64,000 nucleotides of DNA. It comes from an uncultured Bacteroidales bacterium. Its GTDB lineage: Bacteria; Bacteroidota; Bacteroidia; Bacteroidales; WCHB1-69. Location: contig CALDIA010000144.1 in the NCBI GenBank assembly GCA_937901455.1, positions 1 to 64,000 on the forward strand. Reading direction: 5' to 3'. Position numbers and translations under genes: made by a program. Position 1 is the first letter of the stretch, and the number at the start of each line of letters is the position of its first letter. A model generated the notes under the pieces. That model was not told where the DNA came from, ran no database searches, and worked only from the letters and a program-made list of their open reading frames with translations. Positions 1-6,371 of the stretch are shown here, in pieces.

Positions 1-60
1 ACAAAATCAAGCAAGAAGAATGGGGCAAACGGTCAACCTTATTCAGGCATTAACACCACT

Positions 61-114
61 CTACATTCTACATTCTACATTCTCTACATTCTCCATTCTC
101 TCCATTCTACATTC
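61..114. repeat. Heptanucleotide repeat array A, at hsdS 3' end
   Basis: Imperfect tandem repeat with unit TACATTC on the plus strand (AATGTAG on the minus strand), with a few units shortened or changed to CCATTCTC. The hsdS stop codon (TAG at 107-109, minus) is formed by this repeat, so the gene ends Arg-Met-stop inside the array. The 60 bases to the left show no open minus-strand frame, so no downstream hsd gene starts here within the window. Related arrays lie at 675-751, 1311-1343 and 2551-2589. Confidence 0.9.
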
Positions 115-1303
115 GTTCAAACGTGAGCAGTTTGTTCCTGTAGTATTCGTACTGCTTCCGCCGTGCCTCTATCTCGGCGGGCAGACCGATTCCCAAATCG
201 TTGCAAAGGCTCTCAAAATTATCCAGCACATTCACGATACGCTCTTGAACATCCAGCGGGGGCAGGGGGATTTCAGCATTTGAGATATTGTCGTTGTAAA
301 GCCGTGCGATAGTTCCGCCCGTTGACACTCTCCAAGGTGACATTTGGTAACAATAAAACAGCCATTTGTTCAATGCCTTGCTTTCATCATTTTCAACCCA
401 TACGATATTGGAATCTTGATAATATGCTGGTTCCCCGTCATAGATTACGGAACGACCAATTGTTCCAGCCGCCGAAATAAGAATGTCACCTTTCCTGGGG
501 AATGAATATTTTGAGACGTACTCCTCAAAGAGTTCCCTTGAAATAAACGCATCGGCTTGCTTGCCAAATGTGCCAATTTTGTAAAATGGAATCTCCCCGA
601 TTGTTGAAGTTTGTTCTTTTAACACTCTCTTGCACATACAAACTTTTCCAATCTCCCCCAACTTCACCCTCTTCCATTCTGCATTCTGCATTCTGCATTC
701 TACATTCCGCATTCCACCTTCTACATTCCGCATTCTACCTTCTACATTCAGCAGACTGTTGCGATAGTACTCATATTGTTTCCGCCGCGCTTCCAGCTCC
801 GCTTCCAGCTCCGCTTCCAGTTCCGTGAAGTTGTCCAATATGCGCACTATCTCCTCCTGCACGGGCAGCGGCGGGACGGGAATGGATAGGGATTTTATAT
901 CTCCACCTGTTAGTTTTGGAATATTACCGTGTACTAAATGACCAATGTCAATGGTTTGAATGACAAAATAAAGGTATCTCAACATTACACCATCTCGTTC
1001 TGATAAAATATGAGCGTGATTGTTAACCCAAATCTTTCCTTCAGCCCAAGTAACAACGGGATTCCCCGATTTTGTAATCACACTTCCATCTTCCCCAACG
1101 AGAACAAATCTACCATCAAAAATATATTCTGACACGTAATCTTGTATTCCATTTGCCCCATAATAAGGATAAATACCAGCAACTCGTGCGGATTTACTGA
1201 CGGGTTTTCGTTTGCTGTCTAATATTTCACAAACATCTTTCAACAACTTATACTCCACCCCGTCTGGGCAATGTTCCCGAATCAGTTCGTCAATCCTGCT
1301 CAT
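107..1303 (-). CDS. hsdS: Type I restriction-modification specificity subunit HsdS
   Basis: Target-recognition subunit that would pair with HsdM to choose the methylated DNA sequence. The 398-residue protein has two half-domains, each a variable recognition region followed by the conserved helix containing EARRKQYEYYRN (about residues 172-183 and again near 380-391). PLPVQEEIVRILDNF and PLDVQERIVNVLDNF mark the two conserved starts of those helices. Between the halves lies a roughly 25-residue linker built from a 7-residue repeat (NVEGRMR, NVEGGMR, NVECRMQ), encoded by the 7-bp array at 675-751. The first helix also holds ELEA three times. The protein ends in a second 7-bp array. The start at 1303 is the only sensible one. 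The gene follows the DUF4143 ATPase with a 24-bp gap and has no promoter of its own that I can see. No frameshift is present. Confidence 0.93.
   Translation of the reverse strand: MSRIDELIREHCPDGVEYKLLKDVCEILDSKRKPVSKSARVAGIYPYYGANGIQDYVSEYIFDGRFVLVGEDGSVITKSGNPVVTWAEGKIWVNNHAHILSERDGVMLRYLYFVIQTIDIGHLVHGNIPKLTGGDIKSLSIPVPPLPVQEEIVRILDNFTELEAELEAELEARRKQYEYYRNSLLNVEGRMRNVEGGMRNVECRMQNAEWKRVKLGEIGKVCMCKRVLKEQTSTIGEIPFYKIGTFGKQADAFISRELFEEYVSKYSFPRKGDILISAAGTIGRSVIYDGEPAYYQDSNIVWVENDESKALNKWLFYCYQMSPWRVSTGGTIARLYNDNISNAEIPLPPLDVQERIVNVLDNFESLCNDLGIGLPAEIEARRKQYEYYRNKLLTFERM
675..751. repeat. In-frame heptanucleotide array B inside hsdS
   Basis: Eleven 7-bp units related to AATGTAG (minus strand), 77 bp in all, lying between the two halves of hsdS. 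Because 7 is not a multiple of 3, the frame repeats every 21 bp, giving a 7-residue protein repeat. Every third unit would read ATG TAG in frame; in this array those units read ATG CGG, ATG CGG and ATG CAG, so the frame stays open. Gain or loss of one or two units would shift the frame; gain or loss of three would add or remove seven linker residues. Confidence 0.92.
789..824. repeat. 12-bp tandem repeat (ELEA x3) in hsdS
   Basis: Three 12-bp units (GCTTCCAGCTCC on the plus strand, the last with one change) encode Glu-Leu-Glu-Ala three times in the first conserved helix of HsdS. The second half of the protein lacks the repeat. The position matches the four-residue repeats whose copy number changes the recognition spacer in EcoR124-family enzymes (known family fact). 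Confidence 0.9.
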
Positions 1304-1310
1304 AATTCCA

Positions 1311-1343
1311 ATTCTACATTCTACACTCTACATTCTACATTCT
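1311..1343. repeat. Heptanucleotide repeat array C, ATPase 3' end and hsdS leader
   Basis: About five TACATTC-type units, one reading TACACTC. It supplies the ATPase stop (TAG at 1328-1330, minus), so that protein ends Glu-Cys-Arg-Met-stop, and it forms the whole gap upstream of the hsdS start. Confidence 0.9.
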
Positions 1344-2485
1344 AAATTTCCAATCAGTTCCCCGACCGACACCACGTCAATGCCGGGTTTCATGGGCCAG
1401 CCCTCCTTCACGGGCGCCACCACGAACGCGTGTTCCGGACGGATGTCCTCCATCGCGCTGTAGAACCCCTTCTGCAACGACGGTGATGTGGAGCATTTGC
1501 ATTCCACGGCAAAAACCCTCCGGTCGAGCCGGACCACGAAATCCACTTCTGCCCCTTTTGCCGTGCGGTAAAAGGCGATGTCCGCGTCAGGGAAGTGGCC
1601 CTTGAGGTTGCCCAGCACTAACTGCTCCCACACCGAGCCCATGACCATGGAGCCGAACAGGTCGTCGTGGCTCCGCATTTGCAGCAGCGAGGTGGTGACG
1701 CCGCTGTCGGCAATGTACACTTTAGGCGACTTGACGAGCCGTCGCCCCAGGTTGGATGTGTGCGGGGGGACAACCATAACCATGAAGGTGTCGTGGAGCA
1801 GGTCGATATAGTTTTTTATCGTAACAGAGGAGACGGACAGGCTGTCCGCCAATCGCGAATAGTTGGCTATTTGGCCGTTGTTGTGGGCCAGCATTTGCCA
1901 CAGGCGGCGCATGGTGGAGGGCGTGGCGCCCCTCCATTGCATCAGGTCGCGTTCGAGGAAGGTGCTGATGAAACTCGACATCCATTCGGAAGACATTTTC
2001 GGGGACGAGGTCATGATGCTGCGCGGGAAGCCCCCTTTGAACAAATAGTCCTCCATCGGGTAGCGCCCGTCCAGTTCTTTCCAAAGAAACGGGGTGAGAT
2101 GTTTATATACGATGCGTCCCGCCAACGATTCCGAGCTTTGGCGGAGCAAGTCGCGCGAGGCGGAGCCCAACAGCAGAAAACGCCCGTTCCGCTGATCTTC
2201 ATCCACAAGGCTTCGTATGACAGGGAACAGGTCAGGGCGACGCTGAATCTCATCAAGACATATCAGTTTGTCCTTATGGTAGGAGAAAAACCATTCGGCG
2301 TCGTCCAACTTCTGCAGGTCGGAAGGTCTCTCAAGATCGAGATACAAACTGTTAGGGATGTCTTTCGCAAGATTTTTCACCATGGTGGATTTGCCGCACT
2401 GGCGCGGTCCCAGCACCGCCACCGCCGGAAAACTTCCGATGGCGTCACGCACATCCGCCTCTATGTTCCTGTGTATGTATTCCAT
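1328..2485 (-). CDS. AAA ATPase with C-terminal DUF4143 domain
   Basis: Predicted ATP-binding protein of the widespread AAA_14/DUF4143 family; the biological role of this family is poorly known. Residues 26-34 form a Walker A (GPRQCGKST) and residues 74-82 a Walker B (LICLDEIQR). The C-terminal half contains AEVDFVV followed about 12 residues later by FAVECK, the D...ExK pattern of a PD-(D/E)XK nuclease-like fold. The gene sits between hsdM and hsdS, which is not the usual hsd order, has its own -7 element at 2509-2517, and ends inside a 7-bp repeat array, so it looks like an inserted cassette. The 385-residue length is normal for the family. A defence or mobile-element role is only an inference from the location. 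Confidence 0.85.
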   Translation of the reverse strand: MEYIHRNIEADVRDAIGSFPAVAVLGPRQCGKSTMVKNLAKDIPNSLYLDLERPSDLQKLDDAEWFFSYHKDKLICLDEIQRRPDLFPVIRSLVDEDQRNGRFLLLGSASRDLLRQSSESLAGRIVYKHLTPFLWKELDGRYPMEDYLFKGGFPRSIMTSSPKMSSEWMSSFISTFLERDLMQWRGATPSTMRRLWQMLAHNNGQIANYSRLADSLSVSSVTIKNYIDLLHDTFMVMVVPPHTSNLGRRLVKSPKVYIADSGVTTSLLQMRSHDDLFGSMVMGSVWEQLVLGNLKGHFPDADIAFYRTAKGAEVDFVVRLDRRVFAVECKCSTSPSLQKGFYSAMEDIRPEHAFVVAPVKEGWPMKPGIDVVSVGELIGNLECRM

Positions 2486-2508
2486 TTTTCTACTCTCAAA
2501 TTAACGGT

Positions 2509-2517
2509 GCAAAATTA
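2509..2517 (-). promoter_or_regulatory. Promoter -7 element of the DUF4143 ATPase gene
   Basis: TAATTTTGC on the minus strand matches the Bacteroidetes -7 consensus exactly and lies 24 bp before the ATG at 2485. It indicates that the ATPase, and probably hsdS behind it, can be transcribed separately from hsdM. Confidence 0.6.
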
Positions 2518-2550
2518 AAATTTATTTTTAGATTTACACCCTTATCTCTA

Positions 2551-2589
2551 ATTCCACATTCTACATTCTACACTCTACATTCTACATTC
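2551..2589. repeat. Heptanucleotide repeat array D, hsdM 3' end
   Basis: Five to six TACATTC-type units (variants CCACATT, CACTC). The hsdM stop codon (TAG at 2582-2584, minus) lies inside it, preceded by ATG, exactly as at the ends of the two following genes. Confidence 0.9.
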
Positions 2590-4138
2590 CCCCCAGCTCT
2601 GCCACTATCTTGTCAATCTCGTTACGCAGCACCTGCTGCCGTGCCACTATCTCGGCTATGCTGCGGTTCAGTTCCACAATGTCCACCTCCTCGCGGGTAT
2701 CCTCCTGCTCCACATAACTGCTCACCGACAGGTTGCAGTCGTTGGCCACCACCTCCTCGCACGGCACCAACTTGCAGAAATGGTCAGCGTCCTGCCGCTC
2801 CACGAATGCGGTCAGCAGGCGGTCGATGTTCGCTGCTGACAACTTGTTCTTGTTGCCCTCGTGAACGAACTCCGCGCTGCCATCCACGAACAGAATGCTG
2901 TTGTCCTTCTTGCTCTTCTTCAGCACTATGATACAGGTGGCTATGCTCGTGCCAAAGAACAGGTCGGGCGGCAACTGGAACACGGTGTCCACATAGTTGT
3001 TGTCTATGAGATATTTCCGAATTTTCTGCTCTGCCCCGCCACGGTACAGCACGCCAGGGAACTCAACGATAGCCGCCGTGCCGCTCGTGCTTAACCACGA
3101 CAGCATGTGCATCGTGAACGCCAAGTCCGCCTTGCTCTTGGGAGCAAGCACGCCAGCGGGCGAAAAGCGGGGGTCGTTTATCAGCAGCGGGTTGTCGTCG
3201 CCGCTCCACTTAATGCTGTATGGCGGGTTGGACACGATACAATCAAACGGCTCGTCGTCCCAGTGCTTCGGTTCAAGCAGGGTGTCGCCGTGGGCTATGT
3301 CGAACTTCTCGTAGTTGATATTGTGCAGGAACATATTGATTCGGCACAGGTTGTAGGTGGAAATGTTGATTTCCTGTCCGAAGAAGCCCTGCCGCACCTT
3401 CTCACGCCCCAGCACCTTGGCGAACTTCAGCAGCAGCGAACCCGACCCGCAGGCGGGATCATACACCTTGTTCACCTCGGCTCTGCCCACCAAGGTGATT
3501 TTGGCGAGCAGTTCCGAGACCTCCTGCGGGGTGTAGAACTCGCCGCCGCTCTTGCCCGCGCTGCTGGCGTACATCGTCATAAGGTATTCGTATGCGTCGC
3601 CGAACAGGTCGTTGGTGTTGTCCTCCACACGCCCCAACTTGAGGTCGCCGATAGCGTCCAGAATCTTCACCAACTTCTCGTTGCGCTTGGCAACGGTCGC
3701 CCCTAATTTGTTGCTGTTCACGTCAATGTCGTCGAACAGCCCGCGCAGGTCGTCCTCGCTTTCCGTTCCGATTGCCGACTTCTCAATGTTGTCGAACACG
3801 CGAGCCAGCGTTTCGTTGAGGTTCTCGTCGGTCTTGGCGTTCTTGCGCACGTTCACGAACAGTTCGGAGGGCAGGATGTAGAATCCCTTCTCCTTCACAG
3901 TGTCGTCACGCCCGTATTCCGCCTGCTCGTCGGCGAGGTCGGCGTAGTTGAAATCGGGGTTGCCCGCCTCGTGTTCGCCCTTGTTGATGTAGTCGGCAAG
4001 GTTCTCGCTGATGAAGCGATAGAACAACATGCCAAGGACATACGCCTTGAAATCCCAGCCGTCCACGCTGCCACGCAGGTCGTTGGCAATCTGCCATATT
4101 GTGCGGTGCAGTTCCGCACGTTCCTGTTCCTTTGTCAT
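2582..4138 (-). CDS. hsdM: Type I restriction-modification DNA methyltransferase HsdM
   Basis: N6-adenine DNA methyltransferase subunit. From the chosen start the protein has 518 residues: an N-terminal helical HsdM_N domain (HRTIWQIANDLRGSVDGWDFK near residues 12-30), an AdoMet-binding motif DPACGSGSLL near 227 and the catalytic motif NPPYS near 304. An open frame reaches 4180, but the ATG at 4138 is chosen because a perfect -7 promoter element lies at 4168-4176, inside the longer version. The last codons Gly-Met-stop come from repeat array D. The coding sequence looks clearly richer in G and C than the neighbouring housekeeping genes, which fits acquisition by transfer. hsdR is not present in the window; it may lie beyond the left edge. 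Confidence 0.95.
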   Translation of the reverse strand: MTKEQERAELHRTIWQIANDLRGSVDGWDFKAYVLGMLFYRFISENLADYINKGEHEAGNPDFNYADLADEQAEYGRDDTVKEKGFYILPSELFVNVRKNAKTDENLNETLARVFDNIEKSAIGTESEDDLRGLFDDIDVNSNKLGATVAKRNEKLVKILDAIGDLKLGRVEDNTNDLFGDAYEYLMTMYASSAGKSGGEFYTPQEVSELLAKITLVGRAEVNKVYDPACGSGSLLLKFAKVLGREKVRQGFFGQEINISTYNLCRINMFLHNINYEKFDIAHGDTLLEPKHWDDEPFDCIVSNPPYSIKWSGDDNPLLINDPRFSPAGVLAPKSKADLAFTMHMLSWLSTSGTAAIVEFPGVLYRGGAEQKIRKYLIDNNYVDTVFQLPPDLFFGTSIATCIIVLKKSKKDNSILFVDGSAEFVHEGNKNKLSAANIDRLLTAFVERQDADHFCKLVPCEEVVANDCNLSVSSYVEQEDTREEVDIVELNRSIAEIVARQQVLRNEIDKIVAELGGM

Positions 4139-4167
4139 AGATTGGTTGCTTTTGGTCAATTTAAGCG

Positions 4168-4176
4168 GCAAAAATA
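4168..4176 (-). promoter_or_regulatory. hsdM promoter -7 element
   Basis: TATTTTTGC on the minus strand, 29 bp before the ATG at 4138. It rules out the longer frame starting at 4180. No clear -33 TTG at the usual distance. Confidence 0.7.
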
Positions 4177-4191
4177 GCAAAAAAAGTGCAT

Positions 4192-4227
4192 AAAAAAAGC
4201 ACCCATTCGTTGTAGAATGGGTGCTTT
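4192..4227 (-). terminator. Intrinsic terminator of tRNA-Asn
   Basis: A 13-bp perfect stem (AAAGCACCCATTC pairing with GAATGGGTGCTTT, 6-base loop) followed on the minus strand by a run of Ts. It lies between the tRNA 3' end and the hsdM promoter, so hsdM is not a simple read-through of the tRNA. Confidence 0.85.
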
Positions 4228-4234
4228 CGTTTTG

Positions 4235-4308
4235 CGCTCCCTCAAGGACTTGAACCTTGGACCCTCTGATTAACAGTCAGATGCTCTAACCAACTGAGCT
4301 AAGGAAGC
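4235..4308 (-). tRNA. tRNA-Asn (anticodon GTT)
   Basis: A 74-base cloverleaf on the minus strand. The acceptor stem GCTTCCT pairs with AGGGAGC, the D arm contains AGCTCAGTTGGTTAGAGC, the anticodon stem TCTGA/TCAGA carries a CTGTTAA loop with anticodon GTT, and the T arm contains GGTTCAAGTCC. CCA is not encoded. It has its own -7 element upstream and a strong terminator downstream. The hsd block begins immediately behind its 3' end, a common insertion position for acquired DNA. Confidence 0.95.
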
Positions 4309-4336
4309 GGTTCGTTAGCGGCTTTCGTTAACGGTG

Positions 4337-4345
4337 GCAAAAATA
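4337..4345 (-). promoter_or_regulatory. tRNA-Asn promoter -7 element
   Basis: TATTTTTGC on the minus strand, 28 bp before the tRNA 5' end. Confidence 0.6.
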
Positions 4346-4384
4346 CATTTTTTTTTGATATGTGCACCACTATGGATTTTTTTT

Positions 4385-4393
4385 TATTTTTGC
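4385..4393 (+). promoter_or_regulatory. Promoter -7 element for the YitT gene
   Basis: TATTTTTGC, 65 bp before the ATG at 4459. The -33 element is not clear. Confidence 0.55.
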
Positions 4394-4458
4394 AGTTGTT
4401 TTTAAGACAAGAAGCTATGTCAATGCGTTATTAATCAGGATTATAATAAATCAAATTT

Positions 4459-5325
4459 ATGAAGATCACTTGGAAGGATATTCTTAGAGAAGCTAAAAAC
4501 TACTTCTTCATCACCATCGGTTTGGCCATATTTGTACTGGGATGGTCCGCATTTATGACACCTTTTGAAGTGACTGGTGGCGGTGTGGCCGGCATCGCCT
4601 CCATCCTCTATTTCGCCACTAAGATACCCATCGGACTGACCACATTTGTGCTTAACGCCATCCTCATTGCCATCGCATGGAAAATTCTGGGTCCCAAGTT
4701 TTGTATTAACTCCTTGATTTGCACTATTATACTATCCATCTTCTTCTATATCGGCCAGCGGGTTTTCACCCACCCCATCGTGGATGACATGTTTATGAGC
4801 GTCATCATCGGGGCCTCGCTTGGCGCCTTAGGGGCTGGCATTTCTATTAACTGGGGCGGCAATACTGGAGGTTTGGACATTATCGCCCTCATGATAGGCA
4901 AATACAGGAATATATCTTATGGGAAGGTGAATATGATGTGCAATCTTCTCATTGTGGGTTCCTCCTTCTTTATCCTCCACGACGTGCAAAAGTTGGTCTA
5001 TAGTTTTGTAGTGCTCTTCGTCAGCATGTTGGTGGCCGACACAGTCATCGACGGCTTCCACCAGACCTACCAGTTTATGGTTTTCTCCAAAAAGAATGAA
5101 GAGATAGCGCGCCGCATTAACGAAGAACTCCACAGGGGGGCTTCATTTCTCAAGGGTTATGGCTCTTACGACCGCCAGGAAAATGATGTTTTGCTGATTA
5201 TAACCCACCGCAGCGACAAAGTACGGGTTACGCGCATTATCAAGGAAATTGACAGTTCAGCGTTTGTCACCGTGACTAAGACGGCAAGCGTTTTTGGGAA
5301 AAACTTCGATACATTGCGTTTATAA
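4459..5325 (+). CDS. YitT family membrane protein (DUF161/DUF2179)
   Basis: Inner-membrane protein of unknown transport function. The N-terminal two thirds carry about five hydrophobic segments (for example FFITIGLAIFVLGW near 16, and segments around 65, 85, 115 and 165) with glycine-rich turns TPFEVTGGGVAGIAS and NWGGNTGGLDIIA typical of YitT. The C-terminal 80 residues form the cytoplasmic DUF2179 domain (GASFLKGYGSYDRQENDVLL). A paralogue with the same layout is at 27667-28614. It precedes ispE by 45 bp on the same strand and may be co-transcribed. Confidence 0.88.
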   Translation: MKITWKDILREAKNYFFITIGLAIFVLGWSAFMTPFEVTGGGVAGIASILYFATKIPIGLTTFVLNAILIAIAWKILGPKFCINSLICTIILSIFFYIGQRVFTHPIVDDMFMSVIIGASLGALGAGISINWGGNTGGLDIIALMIGKYRNISYGKVNMMCNLLIVGSSFFILHDVQKLVYSFVVLFVSMLVADTVIDGFHQTYQFMVFSKKNEEIARRINEELHRGASFLKGYGSYDRQENDVLLIITHRSDKVRVTRIIKEIDSSAFVTVTKTASVFGKNFDTLRL

Positions 5326-5370
5326 TAGCCCTGATTCAACGATACTGTTATCTTCATAAAGCAACTTTAT

Positions 5371-6135
5371 ATGTTTCTAACTTCTGTTGTCGGCTGCAAA
5401 ATAAACCTTGGGCTTCATGTTGTCCGCAAACGTCCCGATGGTTACCATGATATTGAAACGGTCTTCTATCCGATTGATAACTTTAAGGATAAGATAACTA
5501 TAGCGCCTTCAGAGCAGGCAGTGGCCTTTCGCTGTGAAGGTATGGTTGTTCCAGCGCTTCCGGAAAACAACTTGTGTGTCAAAGCGTTTCGTCTGTTGGA
5601 GCGAGATTATGGCATTTCTGGCGTGGAGATTTTGCTGGAGAAACATATTCCAATGGGGGCTGGTCTGGGTGGCGGCTCTGCAGATGCCGCTTATACATTG
5701 AAGTTGCTGAAGGATTTTTTTCAACTCCCTATAAAACAAGAACAGCTGCGTCATTATGCCCTCCAGTTGGGTAGCGACGTTCCTTTTTTCTTGGAAAACA
5801 AGCCGGTTTATGCCACGGGTAGGGGAGAGTTGATGACTTCCATCTCGTTAGACCTTTCGCCTTATCGTATCGAAGTGGTGCACCCCGATGTGTTTGTCTC
5901 CACGGATGAAGCCTATCAAGGTGTGACTCCCCGTCAGCCAAAGCATTCCATTGTGGCGTTGCTTTCACAGCCTGTCTCCACATGGCGCCACTTGCTGGTA
6001 AACGATTTTGAGGAGCGTGTTTTTGCCAAACATCCCCAGCTGGCAGCAGCCAAAGAGAATCTCTATGCCCAAGGAGCACTTTATGCTGCCATGTCGGGCA
6101 GTGGGTCAGCCTTGTTCGGCATCTTTAAGAAATGA
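5371..6135 (+). CDS. ispE: 4-(cytidine 5'-diphospho)-2-C-methyl-D-erythritol kinase
   Basis: GHMP-family kinase of the MEP isoprenoid pathway: phosphorylates CDP-methylerythritol at the 2-hydroxyl using ATP. The N-terminus has the substrate motif CKINLGLHVVRKRPDGYHDI, the glycine-rich ATP loop PMGAGLGGGSADAA lies near residues 93-106, the conserved GSDVPFF follows near 136, and the C-terminal AMSGSGSALFGIF motif completes the GHMP signature. At 254 residues it is slightly shorter than the E. coli enzyme, mainly at the C-terminus. ispD of the same pathway is in this window at 22643-23395 on the other strand. Confidence 0.95.
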   Translation: MFLTSVVGCKINLGLHVVRKRPDGYHDIETVFYPIDNFKDKITIAPSEQAVAFRCEGMVVPALPENNLCVKAFRLLERDYGISGVEILLEKHIPMGAGLGGGSADAAYTLKLLKDFFQLPIKQEQLRHYALQLGSDVPFFLENKPVYATGRGELMTSISLDLSPYRIEVVHPDVFVSTDEAYQGVTPRQPKHSIVALLSQPVSTWRHLLVNDFEERVFAKHPQLAAAKENLYAQGALYAAMSGSGSALFGIFKK

Positions 6136-6260
6136 GCTCATCCGTCAATGGTGCTTTGAATCCCTGAAGACCCCTGTGAGATGACAAAACCAGGGGAAAG
6201 GGTGAATATTAGCGAATTTTTTTTTGCTATGAATAGTTATTAAAAATGCAACATTTTGGC

Positions 6261-6276
6261 TTGCAATATATTACAA
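6261..6276. promoter_or_regulatory. 16-bp near-palindrome upstream of recA
   Basis: TTGCAATATATTACAA is symmetric apart from one mismatched pair (TTGYAATATATTRCAA) and has the TTG-N10-CAA form of a dimer-bound operator. It lies 57 bp upstream of the recA -7 element. A damage-response operator is a guess from position; I know of no established operator of this sequence. Confidence 0.35.
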
Positions 6277-6333
6277 ATCTTATTTTTATTATCAATCGTT
6301 AAATATATACAAGAAACGATAAGAAAAAAAGCG

Positions 6334-6342
6334 TATTTTTGC
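6334..6342 (+). promoter_or_regulatory. recA promoter -7 element
   Basis: TATTTTTGC, 29 bp before the chosen ATG at 6372. The longer open frame would start with TTG inside this element, so it is rejected. Confidence 0.7.
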
Positions 6343-6371
6343 GGTCTGATAAACAACTAAAAACAAAACCT

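Noticed and set aside
3..53. A plus-strand frame ending in TAA at 51-53 that could be the C-terminus of a gene beginning left of the window.
   Set aside because: Only 16 codons are visible, without any recognisable motif; not enough to call a gene.
20..283. Plus-strand open frame running through repeat array A.
   Set aside because: The repeat has no stop codons in this direction, so it creates spurious frames; the rest is antisense to hsdS.
675..751. Possible CRISPR-like or pseudogene signature from short repeats in hsdS.
   Set aside because: Units are contiguous 7-mers without spacers, and the hsdS frame is intact, so it is neither a CRISPR array nor a frameshifted gene.
568..828. Plus-strand frame with repeated ILHSAF-type residues.
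   Set aside because: Antisense reading of the hsdS linker repeats; no independent start signal or family.
1667..2518. Long plus-strand frame of 283 codons.
   Set aside because: Antisense to the DUF4143 ATPase in GC-rich DNA; the minus-strand protein has clear Walker motifs and a promoter.
3107..3706. Plus-strand frame of 199 codons.
   Set aside because: Antisense to hsdM, which carries the methyltransferase motifs.
6171..6196. Short inverted repeat CCCCTG...CAGGGG downstream of ispE.
   Set aside because: Only six pairs, a 14-base loop and no T-run directly behind; not convincing as a terminator.
6339..6371. Upstream TTG start extending RecA by 11 residues.
   Set aside because: It lies inside the -7 promoter element and the added residues do not resemble RecA.
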